The notes beneath the pieces are model-generated. The model was given only the letters and a program-made list of their open reading frames with translations. It searched no databases and was not told where the DNA came from. Positions 1 through 10,155 of a stretch of DNA of 64,000 nucleotides are shown here, one piece after another. Location: contig NTMA01000023.1 in NCBI GenBank assembly GCA_002917075.1, forward strand, positions 1-64,000, in the 5' to 3' direction. This DNA comes from Hawksworthiomyces lignivorus (Eukaryota; Ascomycota; Sordariomycetes; Ophiostomatales; Ophiostomataceae). Position 1 is the first letter of the stretch. The number at the start of each line of letters is the position of its first letter. The position numbers and the translations under genes were made by a program.

Positions 1-26
1 AAAGGGAGAATAAACAAACCGAAAAA

Positions 27-59
<33 letters not shown>

Positions 60-3000
60 AAGAAGAAGGTAGAAACGCTCTATGAAGGCACGCCTTGTGA
101 CCCTTACTTACAACTACAGTTGGATTACAGCCCGAAATAGCAACTAGAAACTAGAGAGCTCGAGAATAAGCACAGTACGCGTACGTGTAATAGACGGAGG
201 AATATTAAGCAGTTGACAAAAGTTTATCTCATACCAATGTGGGCGCCACATCACAGTGGCCTTCTTGGTAAGCTTCGGTAAAGCTTGGCATTAGCAGCAT
301 GACACATCTGCGGGATTTGCGCCGTTGCGCTCCCCCTTGCGAGGGGGGTTTGTTCTCCGAGCTTTAGGCGTTTTTGATTCCATTCTTTCTTTTGGCCACC
401 GCACAAATATCACATCGCACGGATCTACAGAAACAACCTGTCTTGGCGTCTGCACATTCTAGAGGCTGAGCTGAGTTGTTTTTGCGCGAACGATAGCCTT
501 TCTTTGGCGTGGAGGGACTTCAATTTTTCTAAAGACACCAGTGTGAACCAATCAGGGCTGTCGATCGGCATGAACAAAAGAACTCCCACGGATGACACAG
601 CCAGAGGATGCTCCGAACTTACGTCGTTTCCAGGTCATCTCTGCGCCCCGATCTGCGGGGTAAGGCAAAGATGAACGCGGACCGCCCAGCAGCGCGAGCA
701 AGGATGATAATCTCACTGGTACTTCTGAAGGCGACAAGGAAGGCCGATGGTGCAGTTTAACGTGCATTGCCGCGTGTGTGCTTATCGACCTTTTTTCTCT
801 AGCGACCCTCTCTAAACTGGCGCGGTGGTCTTCTTTCCCTTTCGTATAGATTACACCTAACAAGAGACGATAAAGAAAGAAAAGACTCGGCAGGGCCGAT
901 TTCTGTGTGCTTGTCGAATCGTGTCATTGACAGTGGGCGTCTCGGCATCTGGATGCCGCTCATACCACACTTTGAAGCTAAAAGGCACACGGTTGTTCCA
1001 GATGAAGTGGATTGATTGACACAGAAGTCAGGAGAAACCTGGAGAAATCTAGAGAATTTTAAGAAGCTCATAGCGAAGATCCAAGAAAGGGGTACCAAGA
1101 GCGAGGTACGTCAGGTACGAGTAGTTTAGAAACGAAGACCATCTAAGCTGCATTTGCCTCGCCCAGAGTCAGAAGACTGCATTGCAAAAAAGTAACATTT
1201 GAGCTCGAGGTGGTCCTTTTCCGGGCTTGCCGCTTGGGGCGCTTCATTTATTTGGTTCTGATCTATCTCGATTTGGCTTGAATCAGTCTGGTTTGCGTTT
1301 TGTTAGTTCTCGGCTTCGTTGGCCTGTTCCATTCCAAATTAGCTTCCCAACCTTCTTAGTCTGAAGTCTGGGGTCAGAGGCAAGATGTGACAGAGCTGTG
1401 CGTGGGAGAAAGAGGGCTGAATTGCAGAGAACACGATGACAAAACCTCTTCCTGACAGATAAGTCGACGTTTCCAATAAGCAATACGTAAAGTTGTGAAC
1501 ATCGCTGTGGGAGAGACGTGGGCGCGTGTGGGCGGCGTGGGTGAGAAATCAGACATTTTCAGAAGTAACAGTACATAGAGGATCGCAGTCAGATCGGCGT
1601 TGGCCGAGAGTCGTCGACGTCGAAAAAAATCCTAAGAACCGTGTCACGATCGCAGAGCACAAGGCACACATTCGCTTCGATACGAAGTACGAAACAGACA
1701 TTAGCTACACCATGCGGCACGATGATCGACGGTAGACAGAACCGATCGTGCCGAAAGATAGGAAAGGTTGTGCAGTATGATAACCTTGGTACGAGCCACT
1801 GCCTTTCCCCAACTTTCTTTCCCCTTTCATCTCATGCCACGGTTCGGTATTCTTGCTCCCCATCAAACTTCTCACAAACACACGCCGCGTGAAGAGGATG
1901 CACGGATGGGGATATGTAGGTGCCGTCAGTTTGATAATATCAAAAACCATCATCTCGTTGCTTATATGGCGTGGGAAAGCATATGATTAATACGAGCTAC
2001 ATTTAATCCTAAAGTTTTATTCTCAGAATTATGCGAGCTGCACATTAAAGGAATAAAGTGAAGAAGACATGCAGAGTAATATACAAAAGTAAATGATGAG
2101 CAAGTTTTCTGCAATATGTATTAAGGTTCTGCGTGGGATACAGTGCAGATAAGCATCCAACGAGCGAGTAGCTATTAAGCTGCAGACAAAAAAGCACGAA
2201 TGAGAAATATCAGCAAGTCGCGGCAGCTTTAATTCTGAGACGGCTTCGCTGTGTCCGCATTTCTGGCGCCTCTTGTCGATTCTCCTGCCAAGTCGGCTGG
2301 TGCTCGCAGGAGGCGCGGCAACCTGCACTGCAACCCTTCTCGCTCACTGCTTGCCGTTTTTTTTCTCATTTACGAGTCTCCCCGGTTGTCCTGCAGTTTC
2401 TGCAGAGTCACGTTTCGTGTACTTCGTTCCGTCGAATTAGGCATCTTAACTGCCCGCCTTGCATGGTTACGATATCACAAGATGCGGTACTGTTGTCTTT
2501 TATCCTTGCTCCCAAGACACAATCGCTAAAGATGGCTATTCCTTTCGAAGCCATCCCACTCATATTATCCTCGCTCGCTTACGGAATGCACCTATACAAC
2601 AGGTTTTTTCTTGAAGATACAGAGAAACCGCAAAAAGAACGCAAGTTCAAAACCGAGAGAACCCCGACGGAATCCAACAGACCAGCAGGTTAAGATGGAA
2701 AGTTGACAGCCACTTATATGGGTAATCTAAGAAGCGGGTAGATGTGACATGTCATGAACGAAAGCCGACATTATCAAAGGGCTTGCATCGGCATTCCCGC
2801 CGTTTGTTCTCTTTGTCTCCCGTTCCCATTCTCTTGGTTCTGTTAGCCGTCTCGCGCGTCGCTGAACCCAAGCAAGGCAAAACGCAACACTGGCACTACT
2901 CTTGAACGTTCTGCTTTGTTTTAATTTGTCTTCTTTAATTGTGGTATCTGCAAAACATAGCAAGCACGTAGACACGGCTCAAACAATTTATTAACGTCAA

Positions 3001-3592
3001 AATCGCATCTAGCAAAAGTGTTGAAGCCAGAGTCGGAGACACTGTAAAACACTTCCATGCAAGCATCCGAAGAACAGCCCGAGAAAGGCCCATTCTTGTT
3101 TGATACGCAGGCTGAGTGTTTTTTTTTTTTTTTCTAGCTGGCAAAAGCCACTCGCTGGCTTGATCCCTGTATCATTCTCAGGCGGCGATATCCTTGTCGT
3201 TTTGCAGGCCTCTCCTTTGCCTTCCCATCGCCCACGACGTTTCGTTTCGCTTCCTTTCTTCCGTTTTTCTTCTATTCCTTTTTTCTTACCTTGGCTTATT
3301 TTTCTCCCATCAGGGAAAACCATCTGTTACGCTTGGGAAATGGGACGATGTCGTATGTTGGGGTGAACTCATTTTTTGGCGGCTGAAACAGATGTGAATC
3401 CTCAACTCCCCGCAATCCTTGGCCTTGAAAGGGTGATATTCAACGTCAAAGCAACGGTAAAGTATACATATATAGAACCATTGGACAGATAGAAGATCTA
3501 AATCTAGATAAAATTAGCAGATAAATAAAAACTCATTGCAAAGTCAAATAGCTAGATACGCAGTGCGTGATTCAGCTTGAACAGACACCAAC
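1..3592. other. Intergenic region without a supported gene
   Basis: About 3.6 kb with only short, unconvincing reading frames on both strands. It begins with an A24 run (22-45), one G and a further A12. A 53-codon frame at 2532-2693 (+) has a good start context and a hydrophobic N-terminal segment followed by a charged tail, but I recognise no family and give it little weight. A T-rich tract lies at 3119-3133. The last part is the upstream region of the Asn-rich gene at 3593. Confidence 0.5.
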
Positions 3593-4309
3593 ATGAATTC
3601 CACCGATCCTCGCCCGGGAGCCAACAGCGGCTATCGCAACGGACGCCTGCAGTCGCTGCGCAACCAGTCCATCTCGCAGTCGAACAATTCAAATTCCCAG
3701 TCGCAGCCGCGGTCTGATCCCGCGTCGAACAGCCGCCGCGGAGCCCAGACAAACAACAACGGCACCTCCTTTGACGCACGCATCACAGGCTCCATCAACA
3801 ACGGCTCGTACTCATACACATACGCTCTGCCGTCGTCCAGCGGTGGAAACAACAACGACAACACAAACTCCAGCGGAAACGGCCGCGGCAACGGCAGCCG
3901 CGGAAACAACCGCATCGAAAGCTCCGCTGACAGCAATTTCCGCTATGACTACTACAAGGACTACCAGTCGCAGCCAGCGTCACCAGCATCCGACGACGGC
4001 AAAGGCAAGAACAACAACAACAGCAGCAGCAGCAGCAACAGCAACAACAACAACAACAACAACAATAACAACAACGATAACAATCCCAATGGCACTCGCC
4101 AGTTCCAGCACAACGTCAGCTTCTCTTTCAACCTAGGCGGTCCCACGGCCAGCGTGGGCACGCCCGGCGTCAACATTGGCGGCAGCGGCGGGCTGCTGTC
4201 AGGTCTGCCCGTGCAATTACCGTTTTTCGGCTCGGGTTTTCCATTTGGCGGCGGATACCGGGAAGAGCAGCGTGGGTTTGTAAATATCTCGCCGTTTGGG
4301 CGATTCTAA
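3593..4309 (+). CDS. Asn-rich low-complexity protein, unknown function
   Basis: A single-exon frame of 238 codons. I do not recognise a family. The first 90 residues are rich in Ser, Asn, Gln and Arg. Residues about 80-125 are Gly/Asn/Ser-rich, and about 135-167 form a Ser then Asn homopolymer block encoded by CAG/AGC and AAC repeats (about 4008-4080). The last 70 residues change character: they are Gly/Pro/Phe-rich with short hydrophobic patches and end in an aromatic-rich tail. No signal peptide or clear membrane helix is visible. The ATG follows an A-rich leader ending ACCAAC. The regular codon pattern outside the repeat and the distinct C-terminal region argue for a real gene. The composition suggests an intrinsically disordered, possibly prion-like or condensate-forming protein; that is inference. 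The gene converges with the desaturase-family gene that follows. Confidence 0.6.
   Translation: MNSTDPRPGANSGYRNGRLQSLRNQSISQSNNSNSQSQPRSDPASNSRRGAQTNNNGTSFDARITGSINNGSYSYTYALPSSSGGNNNDNTNSSGNGRGNGSRGNNRIESSADSNFRYDYYKDYQSQPASPASDDGKGKNNNNSSSSSNSNNNNNNNNNNNDNNPNGTRQFQHNVSFSFNLGGPTASVGTPGVNIGGSGGLLSGLPVQLPFFGSGFPFGGGYREEQRGFVNISPFGRF
4008..4080 (+). repeat. Trinucleotide repeat tract (AAC/AGC) coding for Asn/Ser runs
   Basis: Imperfect AAC and AGC triplets in frame inside the Asn-rich gene encode runs of Asn and Ser. Triplet tracts like this vary in length between strains, so the exact copy number may be strain-specific. Confidence 0.8.
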
Positions 4310-4801
4310 GGACTTGTTGAGCAAGATCTGGGGGAGACCATCGTCATATATTTCATTGTTTTTTGATGTTCAAGGAATAGAACGGGAAAAACCTCATGTA
4401 GGATAGGATAAAGGAAATAAGGACTAACAAATTGAATACAACGCATTTTTTATTTTTGCTTCATAAAGAACATCGTGGGGTATATCAATAATTCATTTCG
4501 CATGTCCCCCAATATCTGACGGATTCATCTCGACCGCTCACCCAGTACTATCCAGGACGGTCATAGATTCATGCAGTTGCCGTGTTGCATGCTTTCGCAT
4601 CACCATCGAGTCTAATGAGATGAGCACCTAGTCCATTCGGATTCCTTTAAGTTTCAATGTGAAACCCAGTACTCCTTTACCAAGAACGCTTGTTTAAGAA
4701 CAGAGTTGCACCTTAGCAAATGGAATGGGAGCCTCGAGCACCGGCGATGCGCGACTGCTTTTTCTCGTACTAGCCGTGCCCTCCTCGCTACACTACTCGA
4801 C
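4310..4801. other. Convergent intergenic spacer
   Basis: About 490 bp between two convergent genes (the Asn-rich gene on plus, the desaturase-family gene on minus). It is AT-rich and presumably holds both 3' untranslated regions and poly(A) sites. I see no gene in it. Confidence 0.5.
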
Positions 4802-5560
4802 CTATTTGACTCTCTTCTTTTCATTCGTCCCGTGCAGCCAGTCCATGTAGCCGATGACGCCGTAGTGTAGGTTGAACTTCTCGTGGTGCACGTCGTGCAT
4901 ACGCGCGACGCCGCCGAAGAAGTCGTAGCCGCTGTGCACTGTGCTCGTCTCGATGAGCATAAACCCCACAAAGGCAAAGTACGTCAGCACGTGCGAGCGC
5001 AGCAGCATTGGCGGCAGCACAATGGGCAGGACGTTGGCCACGACATGCTCGAACGGGTGGGCGTACTGGGCGGCCAGCGCCACGGGCGCAATGAACTTGT
5101 GGTGCGTCTTGTGCACGATCCGGTACCAGCGGGGCTGGTGCAGGAAGCGGTGCACATAGTAGAAGAGGACCTCGCGCATGTTCCAGGAGAGCAGAAGGTC
5201 CCGAAAGAACTCGGCGGCCGAGGGCAGCGCCTTGTCAACGCGGAAGGCCATCGGTCGGCCCAGCGGGAGCTTGGACGGGTCGCCGGACGCAAAGGACAAG
5301 GCGACAGAGAGAACGGTCGTCATCAGGTTGTTACGCAGCACCACGACCAAGCAGTGGCGGATCTCGGCGGCCGTGGGCTGCTTCGGGGCCGGCTGGTACT
5401 TGTGGCGCGCTGAGAACCGAGGCGCCAGCCAGTCCAGGCTCATGTACAGCGCCGAGGGCAGCCAGAAGGTCAAGATTTGGACGATAGCGAGGCCGTAGAG
5501 CTCCACACGGCGCGGGCCGTACGTCTCCACGACATCCGCCCAGAGGGTAGCGAAAGACAT
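4802..5560 (-). CDS. Sterol desaturase / fatty acid hydroxylase family membrane protein
   Basis: An integral-membrane di-iron oxygenase of the fatty acid hydroxylase superfamily (ERG3/ERG25/SUR2 relatives). With the start at 5560 it has 252 residues. Three histidine boxes are clear: HRFLH at 137-141, HKTHH at 150-154 and HDVHH at 222-226, with extra metal-ligand candidates at His168, His172 and His209. Hydrophobic segments occur at about 22-40, 70-90 and 175-205, which fits an ER protein with the histidine boxes facing the cytosol. The family inserts or removes C-H bonds in sterols, sphingoid bases or alkyl chains using O2 and cytochrome b5; the substrate cannot be told here. The frame stays open upstream to another ATG at 5725, adding 55 mostly hydrophobic residues. 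I prefer 5560 because the family usually starts close to this point. No intron is needed. Confidence 0.85.
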   Translation of the reverse strand: MSFATLWADVVETYGPRRVELYGLAIVQILTFWLPSALYMSLDWLAPRFSARHKYQPAPKQPTAAEIRHCLVVVLRNNLMTTVLSVALSFASGDPSKLPLGRPMAFRVDKALPSAAEFFRDLLLSWNMREVLFYYVHRFLHQPRWYRIVHKTHHKFIAPVALAAQYAHPFEHVVANVLPIVLPPMLLRSHVLTYFAFVGFMLIETSTVHSGYDFFGGVARMHDVHHEKFNLHYGVIGYMDWLHGTNEKKRVK

Positions 5561-6965
5561 TGGGGCAGGGTAGAGTGGCAAAAAGCTGGGGATAGAACCA
5601 GACAAAAGCGGCAACGGGAGAAATCCGGGGAAAGACAATTTCAGGCCGGAAAAGATCATGGGGAAGAGAAAGATCGTGTTGAAATAGATGGGAATGAACA
5701 TCACGGCATCATCAATTCTTGTCATATGAATATCACAGGTGCCTCGGCCCGTCGCCCCTCTGCTTCCTGGCCTATTTCAAAAACACATCAATAGTCTTCT
5801 AGAAACCGGTTTAAGCATTTCAGCTGAATTGGGGCTAGCAGCCAATAAAGCATTTGTGGGACACGACCTGGGGACGCTGGGCTAGTTCGCAACAAAGGGA
5901 AGCTAACTATTACATTTTCAGACAATTTCGTAATACTTCCTATCTCGAGTTCAACGTTGGTCCAATGTCAAGCCGCCTGAGCTACCCTATGAAAGCGAAC
6001 AAGGCCGAAAGAAGAAGCCGGCATTTATTTGATCTACTTATTGCATTGGCCCATGAAGCATATGAAGTTGCAGTGTAGAATGCATCTACTGATGCTATAA
6101 ATCTTCAGGTTTAGATGCTTTTAGAACTTGCCAGACAATTTTTTTTCTACTTTCGTCTACTGACCGGGGTGAATTTACACATCTAATTCTTGCACTACGC
6201 TATTAGTAGAGCATGAGGGCACTATATCCGTACATTGAAAATTAGCACCCTCGTTCCTATATATCAGGCAGAGCTCGTTCGGATGCAAATTGCACCTCGA
6301 GGTCGCAGGAAGGGGGGTACATCGTGCCTCCATTGCAGCACACAGATAGTCGGACATTGACAATGCTGCGTTCTGTGTATGCCCTCCTGGGCTGGTGCAG
6401 CCAAGGAAAGCACATGGTGCGGAATTGGCCTTGCGAAGAGGTGCGCCATGAAGTAGAGTGCCTCTGGGAGGATTGGATTAAGGTGCTGATCTACCCATCC
6501 AGCTACCTTACACAGCTTACCGTGGTGCCATTCAGCGCGCCTAATCGTTGCAGCCCTCTCGGCTCTAGAATCGGTATCAATTCCGCACCTAGAACTACGC
6601 TCAAACAAAGATTATATGCCAAATATTGAGGAGCATTTCTTTACGACTTAGATCGCACATGAAGAGAAAGCGGCTTTTGGTAAGAAGGCAAATATATAAA
6701 ATAATTCTCCGCGAAGTGAAAGACCAAAAAATGACATGCTCGTTTAGGGCTAAAGAAAATGAATAAAATAAAGTAAAGATGGAACAAATGCCCTGAATGC
6801 TGTGTCCACTCGTCTCTTCATACCGTGTATTTCCTATGTATTCCTCCTCGTTAACGTTTCCTTTCTTCTTAGCACTCGGTTGTTGTAGTGCCTCGACGGA
6901 CCACAGTGCCTTGACGGGCTACAACGGCCGTTTTTATTTCAGCTATTTTCGCTTGGAATCATGAT
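5561..6965. other. Intergenic region between two minus-strand genes
   Basis: About 1.4 kb. The first part is the leader and promoter of the desaturase-family gene, in-frame open to 5725. The rest is AT-rich with short frames that overlap on both strands around 6260-6630, none of which resembles a known protein. Nothing else is supported. Confidence 0.5.
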
Positions 6966-7329
6966 TTAGTGGTGGTGATCATGATCGCGATCGCGGTCGT
7001 GGTCGTGGTCATGATCGTGATCGTGATCGTGATCGTGGTCATGGTCACGATCGCGGTCGTGATGGTCATGATCGTCATGGCGGCAGCGATCCCGGCAGGC
7101 GCCTAAAACTTGGTTAGTGTTCCGGAGCCGCATGTGGATTGCATCTTTTCAGCAACTTAGGTAGTGACTTACGGAACTCCTCGTCGCAGTGGCGGTCGTG
7201 GCCACCAGCACGAGCGCAATCGTTGCTCACAGCGAGGCATTGGTCCTCGCAGCTGCGCTGGAGGTCAACGGCAGCCGCGTGTGCAGTGGCAGCAAGGAAG
7301 AGGGCGGCGAAAAACTGAATAAACTTCAT
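6966..7329 (-). CDS. Small secreted six-cysteine protein with a His-Asp-rich tail
   Basis: Two exons, 7329-7173 and 7102-6966, joined across a 70-nt intron (GTAAGT...TTTTAG), give 97 residues. Residues 1-20 are a classical signal peptide (MKFIQFF...AAA). The mature part has six cysteines spaced C-X3-C-X6-C-X9-C-X6-C-X3-C, a pattern symmetric about its centre and reminiscent of helical-hairpin CX3C modules. The last 37 residues, all encoded by exon 2, are nearly pure His and Asp with a few Arg, including eight consecutive HD pairs, and end HHH. The protein is probably secreted. The tail should bind divalent metals (Zn, Ni, Cu), which is inference. I do not recognise a named family. An in-frame ATG at 7482 would add 51 residues and bury the signal peptide, so 7329 is preferred. 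Without splicing, exon 1 runs into a stop at 7114. Confidence 0.75.
6969..7078 (-). repeat. Imperfect GATCGT/CACGAT hexanucleotide repeat
   Basis: A run of near-identical six-base units alternating GAT/GAC with CAC/CAT/CGC on the minus strand encodes the His-Asp tail of the secreted protein. The units are partly palindromic (GATC cores), so the tract could fold or slip. Third-position variation between GAC/GAT and CAC/CAT shows that it is not a fresh perfect expansion. Confidence 0.85.
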
Positions 7330-10155
7330 TGTGGAAGAGACCTTTGGAATAGCTAAAAGCCAAAAAGACACAATATAATAATGTAATGTGTTTGAAGGTA
7401 TGACTGGAGCGGATGTCTTGTTGTCTTGATGTTGATGTTGAGCTTGAGCTTTCTTCTTTATCTCGTCCAAGTCAAGAGACACGAGATATTTATATTCATT
7501 TTCAAGAGTTGAGGTTCATCTGGTGACAGTTCATGGTGACGTATCTAATCTACAGAAGATACCCGGAAGAAAGTCATCTCCCTCTTTGCGGCCCCATATT
7601 GAAGGCAGGCCGCTCTTGAAAATAGATTGATTGCTTGGCCATGACATCGCTTATGCTCTGCTGTTGTGTGTCGTTGTTATTTTTACACTTTTGCAACTTT
7701 GTTTTGTCCTTGCAATCACACGGACGTCCTGAAGATCTAATCCAACTGGGAAAAGGGCATGATGAAGGTAGCCAATTTGCTTCGAGCCTTTCTTATTTCG
7801 TCTATTGAATATCTCACATGCTTCTCATCTTGGGATTCCGTCTCTTGGCTCTCTGTTTCTCCGACTCCGAAGCTCTGCCCCCTCTATTTTAGAACAAGCT
7901 GGCCGGTCCGGCCCCAGGGCAATTAAAGCATGCAGAGGTATCTGGGGTCTTTTTCTGACTGACTGTCTTTTACTGCTGCCAGATTTTCTCGCTGTCCTTA
8001 CCGGCTCAATAATAATAATAATAATAACAATGCTTCTTTTCCCGGAGAGGCTTAGCGCCAGCCGGGTGTTCTCTGCCGTCTGCAAAGGCGGAAATGGACT
8101 GTAGGCGGGAGAACACAGAGAACTGTTAGAGCAGATCCCTTAATTTTCCTACCCTCCGGTAAGCTTAATATATGGAGTGCATAACAGATGCAATATTACG
8201 GGGAAGAGAAGAGACGAATTGAGTGATTTCAGTCTGCAGAGTGACGTAAATAGAGCATACTCGAAGCAGAGTGCAGAAAGGGTCCAGCCGGCAAAATTGC
8301 AAGAGGCCCTCAGTTTTCCCTATGCTCTGAGGTATTCTTGCAGCGGCTCTTCTCATGCTAGGAAAACACCGAACTCAAAAACGCGGATGGGACATGCATC
8401 AACAAATATGCTTTTTGATTTTCATAAATGCTGCTAATTTTGTACATTGGATCCAAGCGAGCTCAGATGCCTCTCTCAAGATAGGCTTCTAACATGCCAA
8501 TGAAGTCCTACAGATTATACGCTGCTCACTTCTACCCTTTGGTGATGTCGAAAGTCAAAAAAAAAATGATCTCTATGATAAGCGAGAAGTTCTAGGTCTT
8601 GCCTCTTTCTAGCCCGCTTATCTACTCATTTCTACTAATGCGACTACAGAAAACCAGGAATCCAGTGCGGCGCAATCCACTCTACAAGTAGTATTAAAAT
8701 TGATCTACAAAGATCCGTTTTGCTTGACTCTTGGCATCAGCAGACGTGAGAGAAGCAGTGCCACACTATATATCACGGAGGGAAAACGTAGAGCTGAAGC
8801 TAAGCGAAGGAAAAAAAAAATAGAGCAAGAAAGTCCGCTCGTGATAGAGCCATGTGGTTTCGGCAGTGAACAGAAAGTAGAAGAAAGAGGAAGGATAAGC
8901 TTATAACAAGATACGTCGCTAGAAAGGAGTTTATTCCTTCCCTAGGTGAACCAGGGTTTGAGGGATCTTGGTTACCACGTGGCGACCTTGTGGTTTTTGT
9001 TTCCAGATATCAGATGCAGGAAGAGGAACTAACAGCAAACATTTCGTTGTGTCGTCAACTGCAAACCGTAGCTATCAATTGCTAAGAAAGGCCATGGTTC
9101 CAAAAACACTAAGTCACGATGGTTCTGCAGACGGAAAAGGGGCTTCTTGGCTCTTGTTTCTGTTCTATCTTTTCTGCCTCTTTCACTGCTTGTTTCTGCT
9201 TTTCTGTTCTTTTCTAGCCGGCACCGACGTCGGCTGGCTAAAAGAACGGCATTATTAGGCTTGTTATATACTATTTTCTGTTTGGTACCATCCACTCAGA
9301 TATTAGCCAGCGACCAACACCTTTCGCAGATAAACAATTGAGAGGGGATGGACTGTTTCTCCCCTCTCCCCAGAATGTAGCACCCGACGGCCATCCCAGA
9401 CTGGTGGAAGCGCCGAGAGAAGGACCAGCAATATGCCAAGCATCACTGGACACGCGTGACAGCCCATCATGGCGAACGTCTGGCGGAGTCTCAGCATAGT
9501 TATAGATTAAATGATGGCGTTGGCCTCCAGTACAAAACCCAAATTTTTGTACAATAGATGGCAAAAAATTGTTGGAGAACTATATGAAAAGAGCCCGAGA
9601 ATGAGAGACGTCCGGAAAATAAATCAACTTTATTTGTCCTTCTTGCCGCGTGCTCTCATCTTTGGTTGTTGTATCGTGTGCCCGTCAGCTGAGGTAATTT
9701 GTCCTGCCAAAGTGGCCTAGTTTAAAGAGAAAAACATACGTAGTCGATCAAACGAGAGGAGAACTCGTCTGGGTTTCTCAGTCTAAGTCGGCCCCGATCG
9801 GTCAGTGCTCCGGTCATCTCGCCATATGACTAGCCGAGTCCCTTCGTGGCCTGGTTACGTAGAACAGAACAACCTCAAAGTAGGGGACAAAGAACGGCGA
9901 AGTGGAAAAAGTATGTACACGTAAGAATGAAGGTATGGTTTGAGATTAGGTGAAGTCTAAAATTCCATTTTATTATTTTGTAATTTCATGAACCATGACG
10001 GCGTTATTTTGGTCTTCTCATGTAGAAAATACATCTTTGCGCAGAATGACAGCAGCAGCCAAAATATCCAGACACAGTAAAAGTCAATATGACAACAAAT
10101 GTTAATGTATACCCGTTTATATATGCAGAAAAAACAACATCTCGCCGGCGTACAA
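7330..10155. other. Gene-poor intergenic region
   Basis: About 2.8 kb without a supported gene. The first few hundred bases are the promoter of the secreted-protein gene, including an open in-frame leader to 7482. An (AAT)6 microsatellite lies at 8008-8025. Short frames on both strands lack family resemblance or consistent coding pattern. The last 200 bases before 10156 are the 3' region of the kelch/BTB gene. Confidence 0.5.
8008..8025. repeat. (AAT)6 microsatellite
   Basis: Six tandem AAT units followed by AAC in a non-coding region. Confidence 0.95.

Noticed and set aside
2532..2693. A small frame starting MAIPFEAIP, superficially like complex I subunit NDUFA1
   Set aside because: Only a few N-terminal residues agree; the rest does not, and the hydrophobic helix is poor.
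6169..6629. Overlapping frames of about 100 codons on both strands near 6.3 kb
   Set aside because: No family resemblance, no splice logic and similar openness on both strands.
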